Part shown: positions 17,799 through 26,149 of the stretch, in pieces | Layout: the number at the start of each line of letters is the position of its first letter | Position numbering within the stretch: position 1 is the stretch's first letter | Assembly (NCBI GenBank): GCA_014728045.1 | Contig: WJMH01000012.1 | Coordinates: 234,503 to 298,502 of the forward strand | Direction: 5' to 3' | DNA: 64,000 bases | Source of the DNA: Candidatus Omnitrophota bacterium | Lineage (GTDB): Bacteria; Omnitrophota; Gorgyraeia; Tantalellales; Tantalellaceae | The notes under the pieces: model-generated | Databases searched by the model: none | What the model saw: the letters and a program-made list of their open reading frames with translations, nothing else | Told to the model about the DNA's origin: nothing | Position numbers and translations under genes: made by a program

Positions 17799-19312
17799 GC
17801 ATGGCGAAAAATATACAGGGTTTCAAGGTGCTTTTGGTATATCCGAATCTCCAGATGGTGAACCTCTTGCCGTCCAATATAGCTGTACTCGCGGCATTCC
17901 TTAAAAACAGAGGTGTGGAAGTAAAGGTGTTCGATACGACTTTTTACCGTACTGCCGAGAAAAGCGTGGACGAGATAAGGGTGGAACACATGCAGCTGAG
18001 GCCTTTTAACCTGAAAGAAAAAGGCATTGAATACAAGACCACGGATGTTTTCGAGGATTTCAGCAAAACGGTCGATGAATTTATGCCCGATGTGATAGCG
18101 GTTTCCGCAACGGATGACACCATAGAACTGGGCATTGGACTTGTTTCAAAAGTGCGGGGAAAGCATGAGGATATCCATGTGACGGTCGGGGGAGTCCATG
18201 CGACCTTTTGCCCTGAAGGGGTAATAAACGACAGTACTGTCGATTCAGTATGCATAGGAGAAGGGGAAGAGGCCCTTGTGGAGCTGTGCGAGAAACTTGC
18301 CGGAGGTGATGATATAAAGGATATAAGGAATCTATGGGTCAAAGATAGCGGGAAAATCCATAAAAACGGGCTCAGGCCCCCGCTGGACATCAATGAGCTT
18401 CCGTACGAGGATTTCGACGTGTTCGAGAAAAAAAGACTGTTCAGGCCCATGCAGGGCAAGATATTCAGCATGCTGCCCATCTGTGTCGACAGAGGATGTC
18501 CTTATGAGTGTTCGTTCTGCGCTGCTCCGAGCCAGCGGAAGCTTTACATGGATTCGTGCAGGAAGACGTATTTTAGGGTGAAGACCATTCCGAGGATAAT
18601 GGGTGAACTGATGCATCAGGTGAAAAAGTACAGCGCCGACTATATTTATTTCAACAGTGAGACCTTCTTTGCCAGGGGAGCGGGTGAAATGAAGGATTTT
18701 GCCAGGGAATACTCCAGAAAGATAGGTCTTCCGTTCTGGTGCCAGACGCGTATCGAGACCATAACAGATGAGAAGATCAGTATGCTGAAGGACATGAACT
18801 GTGACAGGATTTCCATCGGGATAGAACACGGTAACGAAAATTTCCGAAGGAGAATACTTAAAAAGACTTTTTCTAACGAGCAGGTAACTGAAGCGTTCGA
18901 ACTTCTGGGAAAGAGCGGCATACCCGTGACGGTGAATAACATAATAGGGTTTCCCGACGAGACGCGCGATCTTGCCTTTGATACCATTCGTCTGAACAGG
19001 TCTATCAATGCTGATAGTATAAACGCGTATTTTTTCGTGCCCTACAGCGGGACGCCCCTGAGGCAGTACTGCATCGACAGAAAATACCTTGACCCCGCCG
19101 CAAGGACCGACAGTCTCATGAGAAGCTCCATACTGGACATGCCCGGTTTTACGAGGGAACAGATAAAGGGAATGGTAAGGACCTTTCCGCTCTATGTCAA
19201 GATGCCGGAATCATATTTTGACAGTATCAGGATCGCGGAGAAAATGGATGAAGAAGGCAACGCTATATTTGAACAGCTCAGGGATATATATTTCAAGGAA
19301 TATTTCAAATAA
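17795..19312 (+). CDS. B12-binding-domain radical SAM protein
   Basis: A 505-residue protein with an N-terminal Rossmann-like cobalamin-binding region (VLLVYPNLQ, then LAAFLKNRGVEVKVFDT, and DVIAVSATDDT with VTVGGVHAT at residues 10-140). A radical SAM core begins around residue 235 with GCPYECSFCAAPSQ (CxxxCxxC). The radical SAM segment DRISIGIEHGNENFRRRIL and the C-terminal helical region are typical of the BchE/B12 class. I do not see the DxHxxG cobalamin lower-ligand motif, so base-off binding by histidine is not supported. Family members do C-methylation or ring chemistry. In this locus it may methylate or rearrange a sugar. Overlaps the gene before it by ATGA. Confidence 0.84.
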   Translation: MSMAKNIQGFKVLLVYPNLQMVNLLPSNIAVLAAFLKNRGVEVKVFDTTFYRTAEKSVDEIRVEHMQLRPFNLKEKGIEYKTTDVFEDFSKTVDEFMPDVIAVSATDDTIELGIGLVSKVRGKHEDIHVTVGGVHATFCPEGVINDSTVDSVCIGEGEEALVELCEKLAGGDDIKDIRNLWVKDSGKIHKNGLRPPLDINELPYEDFDVFEKKRLFRPMQGKIFSMLPICVDRGCPYECSFCAAPSQRKLYMDSCRKTYFRVKTIPRIMGELMHQVKKYSADYIYFNSETFFARGAGEMKDFAREYSRKIGLPFWCQTRIETITDEKISMLKDMNCDRISIGIEHGNENFRRRILKKTFSNEQVTEAFELLGKSGIPVTVNNIIGFPDETRDLAFDTIRLNRSINADSINAYFFVPYSGTPLRQYCIDRKYLDPAARTDSLMRSSILDMPGFTREQIKGMVRTFPLYVKMPESYFDSIRIAEKMDEEGNAIFEQLRDIYFKEYFK

Positions 19313-19326
19313 GAGAGGTATAAAAA

Positions 19327-20061
19327 ATGATTGCAGCGTTCATTATGGGCAGGAAAAAAAGCAAAGGCTTCCCCGGGAAGAACCTGACCGAAGTGCTCGG
19401 CAAACCGCTGGCCTTTTATCCCATGTCGGCGGCGAAAAGATGCCAACAGATCGACAGGGTGTTCCTTTCAACGGACGATGAGGGGCTCATGCAGCTCGGG
19501 CGCCAGAACGGCGTGGAGATCATCGTGAGGCCCCCTGAACTGTGCACCGACGGAGCTCTCGGAGAGGATGTCTACGTTCATGCCTATGAGCATGTGAAAC
19601 AGCGTTACGAGAACGAGCCTCTGGAACTCGTGGTTCTTTTGATGTGCAATGCTGCTACGGTAACGCCATCGGTTATATCCGAGGGTATCAGTGTGCTGAG
19701 GGAGAACCCTGAGTATGATTCGGCTGTTACCGTCTCCAGGTACAACATGTGGAGCCCATTAAGGGCAAGGAGGATAGATGAGAAAGGTCTGCTAAAACCA
19801 TTTGTGCCTTTCGAAGTCTTTGGCGACCCTGGGTCGCTGAACTGTGACAGGGATTCCCAGGGGGATGTGTGGTTCGCCGATATGGGGGTTTCGGTCATAA
19901 GGCCGAAATGCCTTGATTGTCTCGAAAAGGGACTTCTTCCCCAGAAATGGATGGGTAAAAACATATACCCACTTAAACAGTGGGGAGGCCTGGATGTGGA
20001 TTATGAATGGCAGATGCCCCAGGTCGAATACTGGCTGAAAAAACAGGGAGTTGCAGAATGA
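19327..20061 (+). CDS. Second CMP-sugar-type cytidylyltransferase
   Basis: A 244-residue enzyme with the cytidylyltransferase loop IMGRKKSKGFPGKNLTEVLG, the segment VFLSTDDEGLMQLG and an acidic C-terminus LDVDYEWQMPQVEYWL typical of the NeuA/KdsB group. It differs clearly from the one at 12335, whose loop is PVREGSKRVPGKNF, so it is not a recent duplicate and probably activates another acid sugar. It starts 15 bases after the B12 radical SAM gene behind GAGAGG and overlaps the SDR by ATGA. No sugar-acid synthase of the NeuB/KdsA type occurs in the window, so the substrate must come from elsewhere or by another route. Confidence 0.8.
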   Translation: MIAAFIMGRKKSKGFPGKNLTEVLGKPLAFYPMSAAKRCQQIDRVFLSTDDEGLMQLGRQNGVEIIVRPPELCTDGALGEDVYVHAYEHVKQRYENEPLELVVLLMCNAATVTPSVISEGISVLRENPEYDSAVTVSRYNMWSPLRARRIDEKGLLKPFVPFEVFGDPGSLNCDRDSQGDVWFADMGVSVIRPKCLDCLEKGLLPQKWMGKNIYPLKQWGGLDVDYEWQMPQVEYWLKKQGVAE

Positions 20062-20798
20062 GCGGAAAAAAAACGAGGAAAAAAGTACTTGTTACCGGTG
20101 CCGGCAGCGGACTGGGCAAAGAGATAGCCTTGTATTTCGCTGAAAAGGGATGGGATATTGTTTGTCATTTCAATTCATCCGCACGCGGTGCCCGGGAACT
20201 TGAGGGAATGATACGGGATACCGGCGCGGAGTGCCGCCTTGTAAAAGGGGACTTTTGTTCCCCGGATGAGCTTGACGCGTTTATCCGAGAAGCAAACAAA
20301 ATGAACATAGACAGCCTGGTGAACAATGCCGGTACCTACAACGCGGCGAAGCATTACAGCCATTTGACCATGGATGATGTAGTGGCGACTTTCAGGGTAA
20401 ATACCTATGCGCCCTTGCTGTTGTCCGCCCGGCTTTTCGAGGGGATGAAAAAGAGAAGGTTCGGAAGGATAGTAAGTATAAGTTCTATCGCAGCCAAGTA
20501 CGGCGGATCGAGCAAGTCTATGCATTACGGATGTTCGAAAAGAGCCCTGGAGGGTATAACCAGGACACTGGCCCGTGACGGGGCAGGTTCCAACGTCCTG
20601 GTCAACACGCTCAGGGCCGGGGTCATCGACACTCCGTTCCACAAGAAGTACCCCAAGGACATGAAGAAAAGGATATCCATGATACCGGTAAAAAGGATGG
20701 GAACGCCACGTGATATAGCAAAGTTAGCTTTTTTTCTGGGGAGCGATGAGAATGAATATGTTACTAACGAGGTGGTGACCGTGGCCGGGGGAGAGTGA
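20058..20798 (+). CDS. SDR-family oxidoreductase, second in the locus
   Basis: A 246-residue short-chain dehydrogenase. NAD(P) motif TGAGSGLGKEIA is near residue 13, the NAG motif is SLVNNAGTY, the catalytic Ser is in SISSIAAKYGG, and Tyr and Lys are in YGCSKRA. The start at ATG 20058 overlaps the cytidylyltransferase stop and gives a normal SDR N-terminus. Similar to 3-ketoacyl-ACP reductases, but coupling to CMP-sugar genes implies a sugar or keto-acid substrate. It ends in a GTGA junction with the next reading frame. Confidence 0.84.
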   Translation: MSGKKTRKKVLVTGAGSGLGKEIALYFAEKGWDIVCHFNSSARGARELEGMIRDTGAECRLVKGDFCSPDELDAFIREANKMNIDSLVNNAGTYNAAKHYSHLTMDDVVATFRVNTYAPLLLSARLFEGMKKRRFGRIVSISSIAAKYGGSSKSMHYGCSKRALEGITRTLARDGAGSNVLVNTLRAGVIDTPFHKKYPKDMKKRISMIPVKRMGTPRDIAKLAFFLGSDENEYVTNEVVTVAGGE

Positions 20799-20830
20799 AT
20801 CCTTCAGTTTTAACACGGCAGGGAGCAGAT

Positions 20831-21721
20831 ATGATAAAAATGAAGAACGTTATAAAAGGGGTATTGCCGGATCGCTTATATGACGGCGTAAAAAAAGGAA
20901 AGAATTCCTTGACGCAGGAACTTGCTGTGCGGTCGCTCAGATGCGCTATCGAGGAGCAGGGATTGTCCGATCTTGCGAAAAGGCTCAAGAGCATAGAGCC
21001 CGATCTCCGGGAACAATACAGCAATTTTGAGGTGAAAGGCGAATACCTGAACACGAAAGTGAGAGGCGTGCATGCTTTTCAGATGTCCCTGGTCGCCGAA
21101 TCGCTCGGAATGCTGAAGGACGTGGACAACAAAGAGCTCACTGTAGTTGATATCGGCGATTCGGCGGGCACGCATATACGCTACGCTTCGGAACTGTTCA
21201 AGGAAAGGAATATACGAAGCCTGAGCGTTAATCTGGACAGCGAAGCGGTCAAAAGGATAAGGGAAAAAGGGCTTGTGGCTTTGTGCGCGAGCGCCGAGGA
21301 CGTTACCAGGCAGATCTCGGGGGATGTGGATGTTTTTCTGTGTTTCGAGACCCTTGAACACCTGTTCAATCCGGTGAAGTTCCTTCATGACATCTCGGCT
21401 AATACCGGATGCAGGTCTCTGGTGGTCACTGTCCCTTACTTGAGAAACAGCAGGGTCGGTCTGCATCAGGTTAGAAGGTCCCTCACGGACCCTTTCAACG
21501 CGGAGAATACCCATTTGTTTGAACTTTCCCCCGAAAGCTGGCGGCTTCTTTTTCTTTTTTCGGGATGGAAGGTCGTATCGGAAAAGGTCTACTGGCAGTA
21601 TCCCAAGAAACACTGGCTCAGGCTTACCCGACCATACTGGCGAAAGAACGATTTCGAGGGATTTTACGGTGCGGTTCTGGCAAGGGATTACAAGTGGAGC
21701 AAGTTGTATACGGACTGGTGA
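20831..21721 (+). CDS. Class I SAM-dependent methyltransferase-like protein
   Basis: A 296-residue protein with a methyltransferase motif I at LTVVDIGDSAGTHIRYASEL around residue 100, the acidic motif II strand SLSVNLDSEAV, and a post-motif DVFLCFETLEHLFNPVKFL, the D-x---F-x--EH pattern of UbiE-like methyltransferases. ATG 20831 follows GGGAGCAG and is preferred; GTG 20795 overlaps the SDR and would add 12 residues. An N-terminal helical segment of about 90 residues precedes the core. Likely O- or N-methylates a sugar in this module. Substrate unknown. Confidence 0.72.
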   Translation: MIKMKNVIKGVLPDRLYDGVKKGKNSLTQELAVRSLRCAIEEQGLSDLAKRLKSIEPDLREQYSNFEVKGEYLNTKVRGVHAFQMSLVAESLGMLKDVDNKELTVVDIGDSAGTHIRYASELFKERNIRSLSVNLDSEAVKRIREKGLVALCASAEDVTRQISGDVDVFLCFETLEHLFNPVKFLHDISANTGCRSLVVTVPYLRNSRVGLHQVRRSLTDPFNAENTHLFELSPESWRLLFLFSGWKVVSEKVYWQYPKKHWLRLTRPYWRKNDFEGFYGAVLARDYKWSKLYTDW

Positions 21722-21737
21722 ATATAATATTTTAAAA

Positions 21738-23507
21738 ATGTTGAATATCATAAGTTCTAGACAAATATCCGGATCGAGAAGACCGTCTTGCGATAGGTGG
21801 CTCTATATAGGCGGCCATAGAGGGCTTGACCGGGCACTAGGGACGCTTGAGCAGGACCGGAGGATATATATCGCAAAGGATATAGAAGAGGTCACCGACA
21901 GCGTGAGAGAAATTTTTGTCGATTATATCGGCAGACTCTCCCGCCAGCAGGATGATGCCGTCCTTTGGTATTCCAGCAGGATGGCTTCAAGGTCCATAAG
22001 CCAGAGCAGGATGTTCCAGCGGTATGTCTACTGCAAGGTCCTGGAAAGAATATCCCGCAGATATGAAACAGAAAACCTTCTTTTCGTCACCGATGACGTG
22101 GACCTTTTATATGTTGCATGCAGCAAATTTTCACAAGGGATGGGTTTCCGCGAAAGGGCGTCACTGTTGCTTAAACATCTTGGCGAGAGAATGACGGGAG
22201 CTTACTGGATCGCGAAATATCTTATCTTCTGGGTGTTGTTCAGGTTCTTTAGGAAGAAGGAACTCGAACAGTTTGATGTGTTCATCCATTCCTGGGTCAA
22301 CGCGAACACTTTCAGGAAACTCCCTGAATTCAACGATCCTCATCTAGGAGATCTAGACGCGTCTATTCAGGATAAAGGGGGCACAGTTGGTCGTTTGCTT
22401 CCTTTAATGGTCCCGGTAAATATCCTTTTTAAGCTCAACAGGCATTATTCCAATATAATATGCCCTTTCGGTTATCTGCCGTTCAGGGGACTCTTAAGCA
22501 CGCTGGCAAGAGAATTCGATTTGGAGATGGACGATGGGAGATACGGGGCGGAGGAGGATATTTCTCTGCTCAGACTGCTTTCCCGCATGGAAAAAGATAC
22601 CGAGAACAGGACAAAGGTCTATCTGTACTATCTTTTACTGTATGGTTCTTACCAGGAGATCCAGCCTGTTCTGGCAGAAAAGGTCACCTTCATATATCCC
22701 TTTGAAAATCAGCCTTGGGAAAAGATGTTGAATCTGGCGTTCAGCGATCATGGACGGATAGGATACCAGCATTCCACGATTCCTTATAATTTCCTTGATT
22801 ACAGGACATCCCGTTACGAGGCCCCAGACAGGTTCCTGCCTCAGGTGGTCCTCTCTAACGGAAAGAAATGGACCCGGTTCTTGGAGCAGAACAATCCCGG
22901 CATGAAGGTCAGGGAGGCTGGTGCCATAAGGTATTCATATCTTTTCGAGGATGATATCGAACAGGAGGTGGCCGTATCCGAAAAAGTGGTGTCGGTGGTC
23001 CTTCCAATAGATCCGCAAGTAGCCGTCTCCTTGCAGAAACAGGTCCTCAGATGTCTGGAAAACGGTCTTTTGGATGAGTACAGGGTTAAGATCAAACCTC
23101 ATCCATTTCTGATGAAGTCCGCTTCTCTGAGTCGTGAACTTGGCGGATACGATAACTGCGAATTCGTTAGTGAGGACCTGAAAAGCATGTTGAAGACAAG
23201 TGAAGTGCTCGTTACTTCGGGTTCCACCGCCGTGTTTGAAGGTGTTTTTACCGGCGTGAAGACGTTGTATCTGGTCCCAGAAGCGTTTTCATGGGGATAT
23301 GAACATTTTATTAAAGACCATGTTGTGAAAAGTTATGAAGAAGATTTTCCCGGGAAACTGAAGAGCATCCTGGCTGATTCCGGAGGTCCCCAAGTTGATA
23401 TCAGGGAGTTTTTTTCGCCGCCGGACCATGGTATTTTTCTGGAATACGTTTTTGCGAATGGCCGGGGACGGGACGTTTGTGCCGGAACGAAAAAGGACGG
23501 GTGTTGA
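21738..23507 (+). CDS. Large GT-B-like capsule-type transferase, unassigned
   Basis: A 589-residue soluble protein. I start at ATG 21738, 17 bases after the methyltransferase stop; the frame is open further upstream but that part lies inside the methyltransferase and gives a low-complexity phenylalanine run. The C-terminal 250 residues carry GRIGYQHSTIPYNFLDY, VVLSNGKKWTRFL, YRVKIKPHPFLMKSASL and LVTSGSTAVFEGVFTGVKTL, the series expected in surface-polysaccharide GT-B transferases related to capsule export and CDP-glycerol enzymes. The N-terminal part is not recognisable. It is the third large protein of this kind in the locus. Confidence 0.6.
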   Translation: MLNIISSRQISGSRRPSCDRWLYIGGHRGLDRALGTLEQDRRIYIAKDIEEVTDSVREIFVDYIGRLSRQQDDAVLWYSSRMASRSISQSRMFQRYVYCKVLERISRRYETENLLFVTDDVDLLYVACSKFSQGMGFRERASLLLKHLGERMTGAYWIAKYLIFWVLFRFFRKKELEQFDVFIHSWVNANTFRKLPEFNDPHLGDLDASIQDKGGTVGRLLPLMVPVNILFKLNRHYSNIICPFGYLPFRGLLSTLAREFDLEMDDGRYGAEEDISLLRLLSRMEKDTENRTKVYLYYLLLYGSYQEIQPVLAEKVTFIYPFENQPWEKMLNLAFSDHGRIGYQHSTIPYNFLDYRTSRYEAPDRFLPQVVLSNGKKWTRFLEQNNPGMKVREAGAIRYSYLFEDDIEQEVAVSEKVVSVVLPIDPQVAVSLQKQVLRCLENGLLDEYRVKIKPHPFLMKSASLSRELGGYDNCEFVSEDLKSMLKTSEVLVTSGSTAVFEGVFTGVKTLYLVPEAFSWGYEHFIKDHVVKSYEEDFPGKLKSILADSGGPQVDIREFFSPPDHGIFLEYVFANGRGRDVCAGTKKDGC

Positions 23508-23508
23508 T

Positions 23509-24429
23509 ATGCGGAAAAAAGTACTGATTAGCACTAGCACTTTCGCGGAATTCGACCGCACTCCTCTTGAGCTGCTCGAGAGGGAGCGGTTTTCTTACGT
23601 GCTTAATCCGCACAGGCGCAAGCTTACCGGAACTGAGGTGGTTGACCTGGGCAGGGACGCCGTAGGCATTGTCGCGGGCACGGAGAAACTCACCGGGGAG
23701 GTTTTTGAGCAGCTTCCGAGTCTCGAGGTGGTCTCCCGATGTGGTACGGGAATGGATAATGTCGACATGGAATCTGCACGGAAAAGAAATATAAGGATCT
23801 ACAATACTCCCGACGGGCCCACTCGCGCTGTCGCTGAACTTACGGTTGCCGTTATTCTGGACCTTCTTAGGAAGGTCAGTTTCATGGACAGGCGGTTAAG
23901 GCAGGGCGAGTGGAAAAAGATGATGGGCAGCCTTCTTTTTGGGAAAAAGATAGGTATTATCGGTTTCGGACGTATAGGGCAGGCGGTCAGTGAACTGCTA
24001 TCGGCTTTCGGGACGGAGCTGGCCTATTGCGATGTTGTTTCAAGGTCCTGCAGGATCGATTGCGGGAAAAAGAGCCTTGAGCAGATGCTCAAGTGGGCTG
24101 ATCTTGTTACCCTGCATCTTGCGCCACCGCCGGGGGCGGATGCAATAATAACATCCAGAGAGATATCGTTGATGAAAAAAGGCGCATGGTTGGTCAATTT
24201 CTCCAGAGGAGGAGCAGTCGATGAAAAAGCCCTTTACGAGGCTTTGAAGGAAGGGGATCTCGCCGGCGCGGCACTGGATGTTTTCCAGAACGAGCCTTAC
24301 CGGGGCCCGCTTGCGAGTCTCGATAATGTCGTGCTTACTCCGCATGCGGGCTCTTATGCCAGAGAAGCCCGGGTAAGAATGGAAATCCAGGCAGTAGAGA
24401 ACCTTCTAGCCGGATTCAAGGAAAAATGA
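23509..24429 (+). CDS. D-isomer 2-hydroxyacid dehydrogenase, second copy
   Basis: A 306-residue SerA-like dehydrogenase starting at ATG 23509 just after the preceding stop, behind AAGGACGGG. The Rossmann motif is IGIIGFGRIGQAV. The catalytic Arg is in NFSRGGAVD, Glu in NEPYRGPLA and His in TPHAGSYAREA, so it looks active. It has no ACT domain. It is a diverged relative of the gene at 12997, and its neighbours are a HAD phosphatase and an epimerase. Together with the cytidylyltransferase at 19327 this suggests processing of a phosphorylated hydroxy-acid sugar, as an inference. Confidence 0.85.
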   Translation: MRKKVLISTSTFAEFDRTPLELLERERFSYVLNPHRRKLTGTEVVDLGRDAVGIVAGTEKLTGEVFEQLPSLEVVSRCGTGMDNVDMESARKRNIRIYNTPDGPTRAVAELTVAVILDLLRKVSFMDRRLRQGEWKKMMGSLLFGKKIGIIGFGRIGQAVSELLSAFGTELAYCDVVSRSCRIDCGKKSLEQMLKWADLVTLHLAPPPGADAIITSREISLMKKGAWLVNFSRGGAVDEKALYEALKEGDLAGAALDVFQNEPYRGPLASLDNVVLTPHAGSYAREARVRMEIQAVENLLAGFKEK

Positions 24430-24442
24430 TGAGGAAAAGGAT

Positions 24443-25117
24443 ATGATAAAGAGCATTATCTTCGATTTCGACGGAGTGATACTGGAATCGGCGGGAATAA
24501 AGACGGAAGCTTTCAAGGAGATATTCGCGGATGTTTTCATCGGACAGCCGGAGAAACTTCAGAGGGTAATGGATTATCATATTCGCAACGCGGGGATTTC
24601 CCGCTTTGTGAAGTTCCGTTACGCTTATGAACAGTTGTTACATGAACAATTGTCAAAAGATAAGGAGACCGAGCTGGGCGAGAAGTTCGCCAGGGTGGTA
24701 TACGATAAGGTGATAGCGGCACCCTTTGTGCCGGGAGCCAGGAAGTTCCTTGAACGCAACAGGGATAGTTACCTGTTCTTCATAGCATCGGGAACTCCTG
24801 AACAGGAGCTTTCCAGGATTATCAAGGCGAGGCATCTCGGGAGCTTTTTTAAAGAAGTGCACGGAAGCCCCAAAGAAAAAAAAGACATCATAACCGATGT
24901 GATGGAACGCCACGGCTTTTCAAGGGATGAAGTGGCGTATGTGGGCGATGCCGAGAGCGACCGGCTGGCGGCAGAGAGTTCACGGGTCATTTTCATAGAA
25001 CGCAGCCCCGGATCTAAGGCCGTGTTTTCCTCCGGGGAGAACATTATCGGCGATCTTGCGGATCTGGATTCGGCAATAGAGTATATAAACAGGTCAATTT
25101 CGAAAACTCACATCTGA
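24443..25117 (+). CDS. HAD-superfamily hydrolase (phosphoglycolate-phosphatase-like)
   Basis: A 224-residue HAD phosphatase. Motif I is FDFDGVILES at residues 7-16 with the nucleophilic aspartate, motif II is FFIASGTPEQEL, motif III lysine is in GSPKEKKDII, and motif IV is AYVGDAESDRLAA. The helical cap lies between residues 20 and 90. Likely dephosphorylates a sugar phosphate or sugar-acid phosphate in the adjacent pathway, comparable to KdsC in Kdo synthesis, though it is not a KdsC homologue by length. The stop codon falls at the base of a perfect hairpin at 25116-25141. Confidence 0.85.
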   Translation: MIKSIIFDFDGVILESAGIKTEAFKEIFADVFIGQPEKLQRVMDYHIRNAGISRFVKFRYAYEQLLHEQLSKDKETELGEKFARVVYDKVIAAPFVPGARKFLERNRDSYLFFIASGTPEQELSRIIKARHLGSFFKEVHGSPKEKKDIITDVMERHGFSRDEVAYVGDAESDRLAAESSRVIFIERSPGSKAVFSSGENIIGDLADLDSAIEYINRSISKTHI

Positions 25118-25141
25118 GCCGGAGCTTTTTACGGCCGGCTC
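25116..25141 (+). promoter_or_regulatory. Perfect 7-bp hairpin between HAD and epimerase genes
   Basis: GAGCCGG at 25116-25122 is the exact reverse complement of CCGGCTC at 25135-25141, with a 12-base loop. It begins inside the TGA of the HAD gene and ends about 10 bases before the next Shine-Dalgarno. No T-run follows, so it is not a classical terminator. It may stabilise a processed mRNA end or tune distal expression. Confidence 0.5.
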
Positions 25142-25164
25142 TTGATAAGAGAGAGGTGATGGAT

Positions 25165-26073
25165 ATGAAGATAGTTGTTTTCGGTGGTTCGGGTTTTTTG
25201 GGAAGCCATGTGGCGGATGCTCTGAGCGAGGCGGGGCATGATGTTGTGATTTATGATCTGTACGGATCGAAGTCCCTTAAACCTTCGCAGAAGATGGTTG
25301 TAGGAGATATCCTCGATGATGTTCTTGTCAAAAGGGCCATAAAGGGAGCGGATGTCGTGTATAATTTCGCGGGAATAGCTGACATCGCGAAGGCGAAGGA
25401 CGACCCCGTGGGCACGGTCAAGCAGAACATCCTGGGGAACATAGTACTGCTTGAAGCTTCCAGAAAGGAAAACATCAAGCGTTTTGTCTATGCGAGCACC
25501 ATATACGTTTACAGCGACTCGGGCTCTTTCTACAGATGCAGCAAGCATGCCTGCGAGTCCTATATCCAGACTTATCAGCGGCAGTACGGACTGGATTATA
25601 CGATACTCAGGTACGGCACGTTATACGGATGCCGTTCTGACATTACCAACAGTGTCCATAAATACATAAAGCAGGCCATGACGACCGGTAAGATCACCTA
25701 TCCAGGCGACGGAAATGAGATAAGGGAATACATTAACGTACTTGACGCGGCCCAGGCCAGTGTGGAGATACTCTCCGAAGAGTTCAGAAACGAGCAGCTT
25801 ATTTTCACGGGACATCATCCGATGAAGGTAAGCGATTTGTTCGTGATGATCGGGGAAATACTTAAGAAGGATATCGAGGTGGAATATGTGAAACCGGAAT
25901 CTTCCGAGGCCATGGACCATTATACTCTGACCCCTTATACTTTTATCCCCAAGATGGGCAAAAAATACGTAAAACATTATTACACTGATATGGGCCAGGG
26001 TCTGCTTATGTGCATACAGGAGCAGTTCGAAAATATCAATGGTAATAAGGTCGAGACACTTAATAGGGGATAG
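25165..26073 (+). CDS. NAD-dependent epimerase/dehydratase (extended SDR)
   Basis: A 302-residue extended SDR. The NAD motif is FGGSGFLGSHVADAL at residues 5-19, the acidic strand VVIYDLYGS follows, and the catalytic pair is in YRCSKHACES (YxxxK). ILRYGTLYGCRSD and REYINVLDAAQASVE are typical of nucleotide-sugar epimerases and dehydratases. I use ATG 25165, 8 bases after GAGAGG; ATG 25159 is too close to that site. Substrate, whether UDP-, GDP- or CDP-sugar, is not identifiable. It opens a run of six nucleotide-sugar and transferase genes. Confidence 0.83.
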   Translation: MKIVVFGGSGFLGSHVADALSEAGHDVVIYDLYGSKSLKPSQKMVVGDILDDVLVKRAIKGADVVYNFAGIADIAKAKDDPVGTVKQNILGNIVLLEASRKENIKRFVYASTIYVYSDSGSFYRCSKHACESYIQTYQRQYGLDYTILRYGTLYGCRSDITNSVHKYIKQAMTTGKITYPGDGNEIREYINVLDAAQASVEILSEEFRNEQLIFTGHHPMKVSDLFVMIGEILKKDIEVEYVKPESSEAMDHYTLTPYTFIPKMGKKYVKHYYTDMGQGLLMCIQEQFENINGNKVETLNRG

Positions 26074-26149
26074 TTGAAGACCGCCAGCGCGCATGGATTA
26101 AAAAACTGAATACATTCGATGCGCTGATAAAGCAAAAGGAGAAACTAAA

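Noticed and set aside
21519..21737. 73-residue N-terminal extension of the GT-B-like protein
   Set aside because: It overlaps the methyltransferase C-terminus in another frame and is low-complexity; ATG 21738 fits better.
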